From assembly GCA_965229645.1 (NCBI GenBank), contig OZ245893.1, forward strand, positions 3,190,999-3,254,998: a stretch of DNA of 64,000 nt. Direction: 5' to 3'. Below the pieces are notes generated by a model. The model was not told the DNA's origin, ran no database searches, and saw nothing but the letters and a program-made list of their open reading frames with translations. Shown here piece after piece: positions 57,001 through 57,997 of this stretch (position 1 is the first letter of the stretch; each line of letters begins with the position of its first letter). This stretch comes from CAXQZM01 sp965229645. GTDB lineage: Bacteria > Pseudomonadota > Alphaproteobacteria > UBA7985. The position numbers and the translations under genes were made by a program.

Positions 57001-57695
57001 GGACCTTTGCCTACGCGGTCGTCGGAACCGAATTGGCCAAGGCCGAAGGCACTGTCTCGGGCTTGCTCTACGGCGCCGAGGTCTCCAATTGGAACTACGA
57101 CGAAGAAACCGACGCCGATCGGGCGGGGGTTTCCATCGGCTACTACAGTGCGCGTCGGGCGGACGGGCTGACCTACACGGGTTCCTCCATCCTGACGGCC
57201 TCGCGCAACGAGTTTGAGAGCGTTTCGGAGGCAACGGGCGAGGCCGCATCCCTGCGCCTCATCCTGAAAGGCGAAATCAGTGGCGAGCGAAACCTCGAGG
57301 ATGGCAGCACCTTGGTGCCCTTTGTCGATCTGCTCTACTCCACCGAGGGTCTCGACGCCTTCACATTCTCCGACGGGGTCACTTCCGATCAAGTCGAAGC
57401 CAGCGTCGGCAGGATCGGCATGGGGGTCGAATTTAGGTCCATGCCGATCCAAACCCTGCCAGGGCGCATCACCGTGCGCGGGGAAATGAGCCAAGTCTTC
57501 GGCACCGATGACGTCACCTTGAGCGACGGCACGATCTACTCCCCCAACGAGGACCCCGTCGGCGCCATCAGCCTCGGCTGGATCGGCAACAATCAGGATG
57601 GATCGACATCGCGAATCGACCTGACCTTCGGCGAATTGGGCAACAGCGAAAACGAAGAAGTCCGCATCGACGGCACCTGGGACCGAAGTTTTTAA
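27060..57695 (+). CDS. Giant multi-repeat surface adhesin with BspA-like, Ig-like and autotransporter-type C-terminal regions
   Basis: The single uninterrupted frame codes for 10,211 residues, on the order of 1 MDa. Approximate domains: residues 1-72 long signal peptide (hydrophobic core 50-66, end ARA-E); 77-3960 twelve cassettes holding about 93 BspA-like/DUF285 25-residue repeats; 3967-4300 invasin-like Ig domains; two fibronectin III-like domains near 4309 and 4541; about 45 Ig-like repeats, 4633-9316; a cadherin-like domain, then three Calx-beta-like repeats (9431-9762); an invasin-like domain; and a region from about 9944 to the end with alternating patterns and a terminal Phe, as in outer-membrane beta-barrels. 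It is probably a type V-like secreted adhesin. The start is GTG at 27060; GTG at 27126, with AAGGA upstream, is an alternative. The N-terminal length resembles its paralogue at 57998, favouring 27060. Confidence 0.85.
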   Translation: MSNRYNLSASSELARIRRRIEPVHPVPYKPILAHAQAGHGVPWRPITPLVRALASAALAAVLALVPLSWARAEVPEACRVTDGTGTSFFYGDDAGETDTTLACYNKLVISQTDFSAAASSSGGGNGTFRHDGYPLRDWYTGNVTNMYQFFYNTDIGDGSDGDSDITGWDTSNVTNMAQLFRTTANFNQDIGAWDTSNVTDMNNMFNGAKVFNQDIGGWNTSKVTTFLQMFESAAAFDQNLNYDSSTGAWDTSAVTTMGYMFKSATSFNQDIGDWNTDNVEFMHYMFDSAMSFNQDIGGWNTASVQWTHYMFRDATAFNQDIGGWDTSSVTSMYYMFRGAVSFDQDLVGWNVERISSRPSGFTYNLTTDWALDGARQPQWGYPVIDTCDFSETSFSESYIGQVEPCRNLLVISQNDFTGAGYAGDRSYSYDIDDFTYDLNDWYTSNISDMYQFFRDSDIGDGSDGDSDITGWDTSNVTTMRQLFYSADDFNQDIGSWNTANVVSMNNMFQNVKSFNHDIGNWNTSKVENFAQMFDGVTAFNQDIGRWDMSSATNISYMFRNVAEFNQDISGWNTQNVTSMSGMFQYATAFNQDIGGWDTQNVTTMAYMFRYATAFDQDIGDWDTGKVTQTYYMFENATSFNQDIGGWNTSAVTGAYYMFRNATSFNQDIGGWDTSSMNNMSYMFWGAEAFDQDLVDWDVQHYSSRPTGFTYNLTTDWALNGARQPQWGYPVIETCDFSETSFSSSYIGRVEPCRNLLVISPDDFEDAGYKGNRSYAYDIDDFTYDLNDWYTSNISDMYQFFRDSDIGDGSDGDSDITGWDTSNVTSMRQLFYGADKFNQDIGSWDTSNVESMNNLFAGATSFNQDIGSWNTSKVTNFGQMFQGAKVFNQAINTNTTTGAWDTSAATNMGAMFGSATAFNQDLSGWNTQNVTSMSSMFTYTAAFDQDIGGWNTQNVTNMSYMFRYATAFDQDIGDWDTGKVTQMYYMFENATSFNQDIGAWDTSAVTSAYYMFQNATSFNQDIGGWDTSSMTNMSYMFWGAEAFDQDLVDWNVQRISSRPSGFTYGLTTDWALDGARQPQWGYPVIETCDFSEASTSRSYIGRVEPCRNLLVINQDDFEDQGYKGNKSYAYDIGEFTYDLNDWYTANITDMEQFFYTSSIGDGSDGDTNIGGWDTSNVTTMHQLFRSASKFNQDISNWDTSSVTNMNELFRSATIFNQPLNAWNTSAATNMGQMFSGATNFDQDISGWDTSNVTSMSNMFQNATSFNHSLDANESAGTWNTSKVTTMASMFQGAAAFNQSLNSWDTSAVNYMSSMFRDATAFDGDIGGWDTSSVLNMHSMFYAAEAFNQDIGDWDTSAVSQTYYMFRDATAFNQDIGDWDTQSVTNMNSMFQNAASFDQDLSRWDVEHYTSTPSNFFYGLTTDWATDGTRHPQWGDPVIYTCYFQSDTYPDGTTHDGSFLGRVAPCEGMLVINQTDFTAAGYKGDKTYAHVKDYGTYHLRDWYTANIADMTQFFRGSSIGDGSDGDSDISGWDTSNVTNMYQLFYAATNFNQDIGGWDTSSATNMSGMFLQTRVFNHDISYDPDQNTWNTSKVTNMSSMFWEAELFNQDIGNWDTSSVQNMHYMFYQAHAFNRDIGDWNTSKVTTMYHMFREADSFNQDIGDWDTANVSNMSYMFRYATAFNQDIGDWNTEKVTNMTNMFEYATSFDQDLSRWDVEYFSSQPSNFFYGLTDGWVLDFKRHPQWGDPVIYTCYFQSDKYPDGTTHDGSFLGRVAPCEGMLVIDQTDFDAAGYIGGKTYAHETASGTYPLSQWFTGNIRDMGEFFRNSSISDGSDGDSDITGWDTSSVTDMASLFYYATNFNQDIGAWDTSSVTNMSALFYKNALFNHDISAWDTSNVTNMSSMFAFAESFNQDISYDSNTNAWDTSSVINMSYMFRETDSFNQDIGNWDTSAVQYMHYMFYQANAFDQDIGDWNTSNVLTMYHMFRATDKFNQDIGDWDTGNVQNMSYMFYYATAFNQDIGRWNTERVTNISNMFNNATSFDQDLSDWDVEYFDDVPSGFFNNVPQAWAQDFRRHPQWGDPVIFTCHFQSDRYPDGTDHDGSYLGRVAPCEGMLVIHQSDFEAAGYRGNKSYVHEKIGGTYQLNEWFTGNVTSMYQFFQSSALGDGSDGDSDITGWDTSSVTDMRSLFSLAANFNQDIGNWDTSSVTNMSYMFYRATNFNHDISYDPDTNAWNTSNVASMSGMIREADAFNQDIGNWDTSSVLYMDYMFYHSDLFDQDIGDWDTSKVTRMYAMFRDAKAFNQDIGDWDTSSVEQFYQMFDGATAFNQDIGNWDTSSATNISYMFRNAPAFNQDIGDWDTSKVTNMTYMFQNAVNFDQDLSRWDVEHIESEPTYFFNGLTEGWVLDFKRHPQWGDPVIYTCYFQSEKYPDGTDHDSSYLGRVAPCEGMLVINQSDFDAAGYRGDKSYDHDKDRGTYVLSDWYTGNVTSMYQFFHQSAVGDGSDGDSDITGWDTSSVENMGLLFYRATSFNQDIGGWDTSSATKMNAMFLQASSFNQDISSWDTSKVTSMTQMFDSATIFNQDIGGWDTSAVTSMNYTFSRTSAFDHDIGDWDTSAVTDMNRMFQDAVKFNQDIGDWNTSSVTNMSYMFDGATEFNQDIGDWDTGAISRTNNLYSMFRDAAKFDQDLSRWDVEHIESEPGYFFYGLTEGWVLDFKRHPQWGDPVIYTCYFQSEKYPDGTDHDGSYLGRVAPCEGKLVISQSDFDAVGYKGDKSYDHDKNRGTYEMSDWYTGNITSMYQYFQSSNLGDGSDGHSDITGWDTSNVENMNLLFFSATKFNQDIGAWDTSSVTSMTQMFQNASSFNQDISYDPDTNAWNTSNVSNMSSMLREADAFNQDIGNWDTSSVLYMDYMFYHSDLFNQDIGDWDTSNVLRMYGMFRDAEAFNQDIGDWDTSSVDSMYYMFDGATEFNQDIGRWDTSSVTTMYYMFRNATAFNQDIGGWDTGKVTNMTYMFQNAVAFDQDLSAWNVEHIESEPNNFFYGLTEGWVLDFKRHPQWGDPVIYTCYFQSEKYPDGTDHDGSYLGRVAPCEGLLVISQSDFEGTGYRGDKSYDFDKGRGTYEMRDWYTGNITSMYSYFRNSNLSDGSDGDSDITGWDTSNVENMNLLFFSATKFNQDIGAWDTSSVTSMSQMFQAAYDFNQDISYDPDTNAWNTSNVTNMSSMIREADSFNQDIGNWDTSSVLYMDYMFYHSDLFNQDIGDWDTSNVLRMYGMFRDAKAFNQDIGDWDTSSVDSMYYMFDGATAFNQDIGRWDTGKVTNMTYMFQNAVAFDQDLSAWNVEHIESEPSNFFNGLTEGWVLDFKRHPQWGDPVLYTCYFQSGTYPDGTTHNGSYLGRVAPCEGMLVITQSDFDAAGYRGNKSYDHDKDRGTYALSDWYTGNITNMYQFFQNSAISDGSDGDSDITGWDTSNVENMGLLFYYADSFNQDISGWNTSNVNAMNAMFMGAANFDQNIGNWDTSGVTTMTQMFQDAPTFNQDIGNWDTSAAISINRMFRNAQAFDQDIGDWNTASATNMSYMFFGATEFNQDIGDWDTSSVTNMSYMFRDATAFNQYIGDWDTAAVTNMTYMFQNATAFDQNIFWWNVEQIKSEPTGFFSGLTSGWVLDTNRHPQWGVPYTCAFVSGYTDTFLGRPLTCRGKLVINQTDFSDRGNSNDYSHTLSGVAYSLDHWYTANITDMSEFFKDHTGAIADIRAWDTSKVTNMSGMFHGATGFNQDIGTDNQGLGTEAGAKIWNTAAVTDMSFMFSGATSFNQDIGSWDTSAVTTMAEMFSNARVFNQDITQWNTSAVTNMRGLFHEADVFNQDIGTDAENGSWNTAKVTDMSYAFDGADVFDGPIGSWDTGAVTTMAYIFRDAAAFNQDIGSWNTANVVEMDAMFADATSFGQDLIWWDVSNFDAEPEDFDTGADAWLHEDKPLWGFNGLDLAGSTVAAAPTSVLADGIDATTLTATARDRDGAQIPGLTATFSSHMDEAGTLVPFGDLGEVSADQGDGTYTASLTSAATGDALVSASLNGHALTSDAQTVTFIPPPALDASTVAISPTVDEATPVADGVETFTVTVTLIDADAIPVTSYDPDKITGLVTATADGTSALDAATLETPFVQTLDAQDAPTGIYTATLKSTQSGDHYVWISLNGADITHSSNGAVATFVAGPADASNSNLTYSTENLIAVSPSSTITMTIKDAYQNLVTGLVAEDFTWTVTDEADVTIVGASLADFSETEVGSGVYTATLTTDSGGNHVVRIYAKTHEVTQTETPLTIPTSAAPWAPTDLVVTQGDGHLIAAWTAPAHDGGSALRDYEYSLNGGLDFTAIASTATSYQIDLLSNGLSVDVQVRAVNTDVGVGAASNTITITPAAADTGSLYTGDTCVPILASDPNVTLTGSPEASDADGTYLWSGDLSFAFSSPLDLVLAPHPSATVANFETGATYEVNDGAAWVQTLGSTSITYSLDGPTLRGAQTDQDAANGAWGHFDAAGVSTLTLTSGGGDSDAFILCRIPEEPEAPTDLSVIPGDGQLTLSWAAPLDDGGPDISTYKYTLDGGETYAAFADAATSQVVSIDNGTAHSVAVLANNSVGDSAVSNTVEVPSVALTADVSGAVAGAFTVTATFSAPVTGFDLNDVDLTNASADAFTLAGEQATGAETGQIYTDIYTFEVTPTTEGEAVQVDIAALAALNADGWGNTTALPFAIVYDTTAPTVTLVADQADENAVVTSTPFTVTATFSEPVSGLQETSISVTNAALTADSLATVADSDGTVYTFTVVPTADGAMTVDLAADAAQDVAGNTSLAAAQLALIYDTGAPTVALTTDAADDAGVVTSSPFTVTATFAETVTDLDQASISVGNGLVTADSLSAVADSNGMVYTFTVEPTADGAVTVDLAAAAAQDLAGNASLAAPQLALVYDTVVPTLALTSSDADERGVVTASPFTVTATFSETVTDLDEASISVGNGLVTAESLTLVADTDGKVYTFTVEPTADGAVTVDLAAAAAQDLAGNDNTAAPQFTVIYDTGAPTVALTSGDANENGVVSAAFTVTATFSETVTNLDEDFIAVGNATLTADSLAPVADTDGKVYTFTVEPTSDGTVTVDLAAAAAQDLAGNGNAAAPQFTVIYDTGAPTVALSSSDADENGVVTAAFTVTATFSETVTDLDESTIGLGNATLTANSLAPVADSDGKAYTFTVEPTSDGTVTVDLAAAAAQDLAGNDSLVAAQLVLIYDTGAPTVTLSRGEDAGDVVTAAFTVTATFSETVTGLEESSIILGNATLTSGSLATVSNTDGTTYIFNVAPISDGLVTVDLAAAAAQDLAGNGNEAAPQFSLVYDTGAPTVTLSTGDVIGGVVTAAFTVTATFSETVTGLEESAISVGNGAVTAGSLAAVADTDGTAYTFVVAPAADGSVTVDLAAAAAQDLAGNDNSAAAQFSTVYDTGAPTLTLMSSDADADGVVTSSPFMVTATFSETAQNFGESSIGLGNATLTAGSLAPVADSDGKIYTFAVVPTSDGAVTVDVAAAAAQDLAGNDSDAAAQLVLVFDTGAPTVTLTSNDADEAGVVGSAFTVTATFSETVTDLEEGSISLANATLTAGSLAPVANTDGKVYTFTAVPTSDGLVTVDLAAAAAQDLAGNASTAAAQYAVVYDTGAPTVALTSIDADENGLVTSSPFTVTATFSETVTGLEESSISVGNGAVTAGSLTAVADTDGKTYTFKVVPTSDGEVTVDLAAAAAQDLAGNDNAAAPQLAVIYDTGAPTVILTSSDPNDAGVVAAAFTVTATFSETVTGLEESSISVGNGTLTADSLAPVADTDGKIYTFTVVPTSDGLVAVDLAAAAAQDLAGNASAAAAQLAVVYDTGAPTVILSAADALVTAAFTVTATFSETVTGLEENSISLGNATLTAGSLTAAADSDGKVYSFTVVPVSDGAVTVDLAAAAAQDLAGNASVAAAQLSVVYDTGAPTVVLTSDDASDAGVVAAAFTVTATFSETVTGLEESAISLGNATLTTGSLASVSDTDGKAYTFTVVPTSDGAVTVDLAAAAAQDLAGQDSAAAAQYAVVYDTGAPTVVLSTDDEDGVVTSSSFTVTATFSETVTGLEESSISVGNGTLTAGSLAPVADSDGQIYTFAVAPASDGAVTIDLAGSAAMDLAGNASTAAAQVSVVYDTGAPLLTLTSGDADQDGVVASSPFTVTATFSETVTGLEESSISLGNATLTAGSLAPVADSDGKVYTFSLVPTSDGAVTVDVAAAAAQDLAGNDSSAAAQLSLVYDTGAPTVVLSTVDADEDGLVAGAFTVTVTFSETVTGLEESSISLGNATLTTGSLTAVVDTDGKVYTFTGVPTSDGAVTVDLAAAAAQDLAGNDSDAAAQLSLVYDTGAPTVALTSTDADENGVVTSSPFTVTATFSETVTDLTESSISLSNATLTAGSLTAVADSNGKAYTFVGVPTSDGAVTVDLAAAAAQDLAGNASAAAQLAVIYDTGAPTVVLTSSDPNDEGVVAAAFTVTATFSETVTGLEESSISVGNGTLTAGSLAVVADTDDSAYTFTVVPTSDGEVTVDLATAAAQDLAGNANAAAASLSVVYDTGAPTVILSAADALDGLVTAAFTVTATFSETVTGLEESSISLGNATLTAGSLTGVADTDGKVYTFTVVPVADGAVTVDLAGSAAEDLAGNDSAVAAQLAVVYDTGAPTVVLSSGDANDDGVVAAAFTVTATFSETVTGLEESAISLGNATLTAGSLASVSNTDGKVYTFTVVPTADGAVTVDLAAAAAQDLAGKESAAAAQYAVVYDTGAPTVVLSTNDANEDGVVTSSSFTVTATFSETVTGLDESAISVGNGTLTAGSLTAVADSDGQVYTFTVAPASDGAVTIDLAGSAAVDLAGNASTAAAQASVVYDTGAPSLTLTSGDADQDGVVASSPFTVTATFSETVTGLEENSISLGNATLTAGSLATVADSDGKVYTFVAVPASDGAVTVDVAAAAAQDLAGNDSDAAAQLSLVYDTGAPTVVLSTVDADEDGLVAGAFTVMATFSETVTGLEESAISLGNATLTAGSLTAVADSDGKVYTFVAVPTSDGAVTVDLAAAAAQDLAGNDSGAAEQLSLVYDTGAPTVALTSTDADENGVVTSSPFTVTATFSETVTGLAESSISLGNATLTVGSLTAAADSDGKAYTFVVVPTSDGAVTVDLAAAAAQDLAGNDSGAAAQLSLVYDTGAPTVALTSTDANENGVVTSSPFTVTATFSETVTGLEESSISVGNGTLTAGSLAPVADTDGKIYTFAIVPTSDGEVTVDLAGSAAQDLAGNASAAAAQLALVYDTGAPTVVLSTNDADEDGVVTSPAFTVTATFSETVTGLEESSISLGNATLTAGSLTAVADTDGKVYTFVVAPTADGAVTVDLAAAAAQDLAGNDSDAAAQVALVYDTGAPTLVLTTGDADEDGVVTSSSFTVTATFSETVTGLEESSISLGNGILMAGSLTAAADADGKVYTFTVTPLSDGAVTVDLADAAAQDLAGNNNSAAAQLAVVYDTGAPTVTLSTDDDLSGVVTAAFTVTATFSETVTGLAQGSISLGNATLTADSFAAVSGSDGKAYTFAVEPASDGAVTVDLAAAAAQDLAGNDSSAATQLAVVYDTGAPTVTLSTGDADEDGVVTSPAFTVTATFSETVTGLAESSISLGNATLTAGSLAPVADRDGKVYTFAVEPASDGAVTVDLAAAAAQDLAGNDNAAASQFSVVYDTGAPTVTLTSSDADEDGVVAGAFTVTATFSETVTDLGEGSISLGNATLTAGSLAPVADSDGKVYTFAVVPTSDGAVTVDLAAGAAQDLAGNGSDAAAQLSLVYDTGAPTVALTSTDADENGVVTSSAFTVTATFSETVTGLEERSISLGNATLTAGSLAPVADTDGKTYTFTVVPTSDGAVTVDLAAAAAQDLAGNDSSAAAQLALVYDTGAPTVALTSTDANADGVVTSSPFTVTATFSETVTGLEESSISVGNGTLTAGSLAPVADTDGKIYTFAIVPTSDGEVTVDLAGSAAQDLAGNASAAAAQLAVVYDTGAPTVVLSTGDADEDGVVTSPAFTVTATFSETVTGLEESSINLGNATLTAGSLTAVADTDGKVYTFVVAPTADGAMTVDLAAAAAQDLAGNDSAAAAQLALVYDTGAPTLVLTTGDAYADGVVTSSSFTVTATFSETVTGLEESSISLGNGILMAGSLTAAADADGKVYTFTVTPLSDGAVTVDLATAAAQDLAGNASAAAAQLAVVYDTGAPTVTLSTDDDLNGVVTAAFTVTATFSETVTGLAQGSISLGNATLTADSFAAVSGSDGKAYTFAVEPTSDGAVTVDLVAAAAQDLAGNDNSAAAQLAVVYDTGAPTVTLSTGDADEDGVVTSLAFTVTATFSETVTGLAESSISLGNATLTAGSLAPVADSDGKVYTFAVTPASDGAVTVDLVAGAAQDLAGNDNAAAAQFSVVYDTGAPTVTLTSSDASDDGVVTATFTVTATFSETVTGLEERSISLGNATLTAGSLTAVADSDGKVYTFMGVPTSDGTVTVDLAASAAQDLAGNDSNAAAQFSVVYDTGAPTVVLRVEGADERGVVTSSFTVTATFSETVTGLEESSISLGNAAVTTGSLSPVPDTDGKAYTFTVVPASDGAVTVDLVAAAAQDLAGNASTAAAQVSLVYDTGAPTVTLSTDDDLSGVVTAAFTVTATFSETVTDLAESAFSLGNGAVVTNSLAAVAGTDGTTYTLTVAPASDGVVTVDLAAAAAQDLAGNASTAAAQLSLIYDTGAPTVALTTADALSGVVTSAAFTVTATFSETVTGLEQSAISLGNAALTTDSLAPVADSDGKAYTFTVVPTSDGAVTVDLAAAAAQDLAGNASSAAAQLSLVYDTGAPTVALSANEASDSGVVTAAFTVTATFSETVTGLEEGSINLSNATLSAGSLASVPNTDGKAYTFVVVPTSDGAVTVDLAAAAAQDLAGNASTAPAQLALVFDTSAPTVQHLTSERTPTNESPFAVEVQFSEVVNGFDMADLIVTNGTVQAGSIQTADNQTYHFDVVPDAQGDVSISVVADAVQDLAGTGSLASSVLTVSYDTMAPEVTQWTVPAAVRTTDAFTVELEFSEPVEDLSADDFGLTHAHIDTRTFAIVDQQVYTFDVVPDGNGDLVLELPAGATQDLAGNASLGWGDGDEDIRVIYDDVQPTVALSADATRIDDTYVANGTFTVTLAFDEEVFDVTLSDVQVTNGLVDTGTFAASQSEPNKTYTFDVTPDGNGDVVISIADNMAQDLAGNGNTSQSLTLIYDANAPVFTSGDTFTSVENDTGVVATIVASDDNGPLTYEITGGDDAGDFTLTHSGPDDARVAQVFFNANGSGAADYETPADADADNTYVFIVTASDALDSPNTQQQTVTISVTNIVENPGLSLAPLPFSVTEGSTSALEVSLEEEPSGEVRVTVDVSDETAALLATGDDTAFTTALELTFTPANWATAQSLIVSGVEDDDSTDETLSINLSPAGGGYGDTEAEVISLTVADNDEPGLLVSDADRELSLPEGSTDTFTVALATQPMGDVTVALATDDVTLVAEADGSQSLTFTAANWKTPQTVEVTAVDDDLPGNKLVTVTLTPTSAADPDYSALAALEVSVTTQDDDAVFALSSDSLKVGEGATATVTVALGVQPSQDVTVTPSSTNAAVTLAPATLTFTSSDWATPQTLTLSAAEDEAGANIALAVNFSATGGGYEDATASLAVTVVDNDAPEKRVSAAQTSVTASASSGLRVDEAAILTVVARDADGEILTGIADHISATATNEARVGAFTESPSSPGTYTAELSATKTGPVLVTVMVDAVEISTTVTVTFGAAQASDTGAVVTSIVNSTVMSSQLSSLISDAAFGGLASAAATAGTAPDLSSPFEGLGSVVDGPAEGTAISSLDPSAYSGLRVLSAREGDDAGAPLVDWFSMGLSSASVDSELKGEGTFAYAVVGTELAKAEGTVSGLLYGAEVSNWNYDEETDADRAGVSIGYYSARRADGLTYTGSSILTASRNEFESVSEATGEAASLRLILKGEISGERNLEDGSTLVPFVDLLYSTEGLDAFTFSDGVTSDQVEASVGRIGMGVEFRSMPIQTLPGRITVRGEMSQVFGTDDVTLSDGTIYSPNEDPVGAISLGWIGNNQDGSTSRIDLTFGELGNSENEEVRIDGTWDRSF
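27290..38950 (+). repeat. Twelve cassettes of BspA-like (DUF285) leucine-rich-type repeats
   Basis: The basic unit is 75 bp / 25 residues with the pattern W-[DN]-T-S-x-V-T-x-M-x-x-[ML]-F-x-x-A-x-x-F-[ND]-Q-D-I-G-x; I counted about 93 by eye. They are grouped in 12 cassettes of about 0.9-1.06 kb. Eleven junctions carry a PQWG-type motif, at about 28190, 29232, 30291, 31351, 32280, 33280, 34281, 35200, 36201, 37130 and 38040. Each cassette opens with two cysteines about 10-25 residues apart, and most then have an Asp-rich GDGSDGDSDI segment that may bind calcium. This part is visibly less GC-rich than the later Ig array. Confidence 0.85.
40957..55005 (+). repeat. Array of about 45 bacterial Ig-like repeats
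   Basis: Units of about 309-315 bp (103-105 residues) follow the pattern YDTGAPTV-LTS-DA-E-GVVTSSPFTVTATFSETV, then S-I-S-L-G-N-A-T-L-T-A-G-S-L and VTVDLAAAAAQDLAGN. They resemble the Big_12-like family found in large adhesins. Early and last units are divergent; the central ones are very similar, and the array shows two tandem seven-unit duplications (44401-48762 and about 48447-52826). Repetition on the DNA level also creates large open frames on the opposite strand, which are not genes. Confidence 0.85.
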
Positions 57696-57997
57696 GGATC
57701 TCTTCGACCAGCGGAAAAATACCCAGACCAACGCACCAGCCTGCGTCCCCCCCGACGTCATGCTGCGCCAAGCGGACTCCAAGCCCGAAGGGCGCAGGGA
57801 ACGTCCGCGCCGCAAAGAGGGTCGCAGCATCCAGCACGGATCGGCAGCGGGAAGCACAGACGGCACGATCCGTGCGCCGTGGTATTCGTGACCACAGTAC
57901 CAAAACGTTCTTGTTGACACATTTCTGCCTTTTTGCAACAAAAAGAAATATAGTTTTATTGCAACATTATTTGCTACAAAATGAAGGCGATCATCTT
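57696..57997 (+). promoter_or_regulatory. Intergenic region between giant genes: hairpin repeat plus AT-rich upstream region
   Basis: From 57752 to about 57850 lies a copy of the short hairpin repeat (ATGCTGCG 57760-57767, CGCAGCAT 57823-57830) whose loop has been enlarged by a nested 37-bp element. From about 57900 the sequence becomes very AT-rich. TTGCAACAAA (57933-57942) matches a motif before the first giant gene, and a partial second copy, TTGCAACA, begins at 57959. TTGACA at 57914 may be a -35 box, but no well-spaced -10 was seen. No clear terminator for the first giant gene was found. Confidence 0.45.
57772..57808. repeat. 37-bp palindromic mini-element, copy 3, inserted in a hairpin repeat
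   Basis: GCGGAC/GTCCGC ends and a GCCC-GAA-GGGC centre, as in copy 2. It interrupts the loop of the ATGCTGCG...CGCAGCAT hairpin, which is six bases long in the other copies but about 55 here. That is direct evidence of insertion into an existing repeat. Confidence 0.75.
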
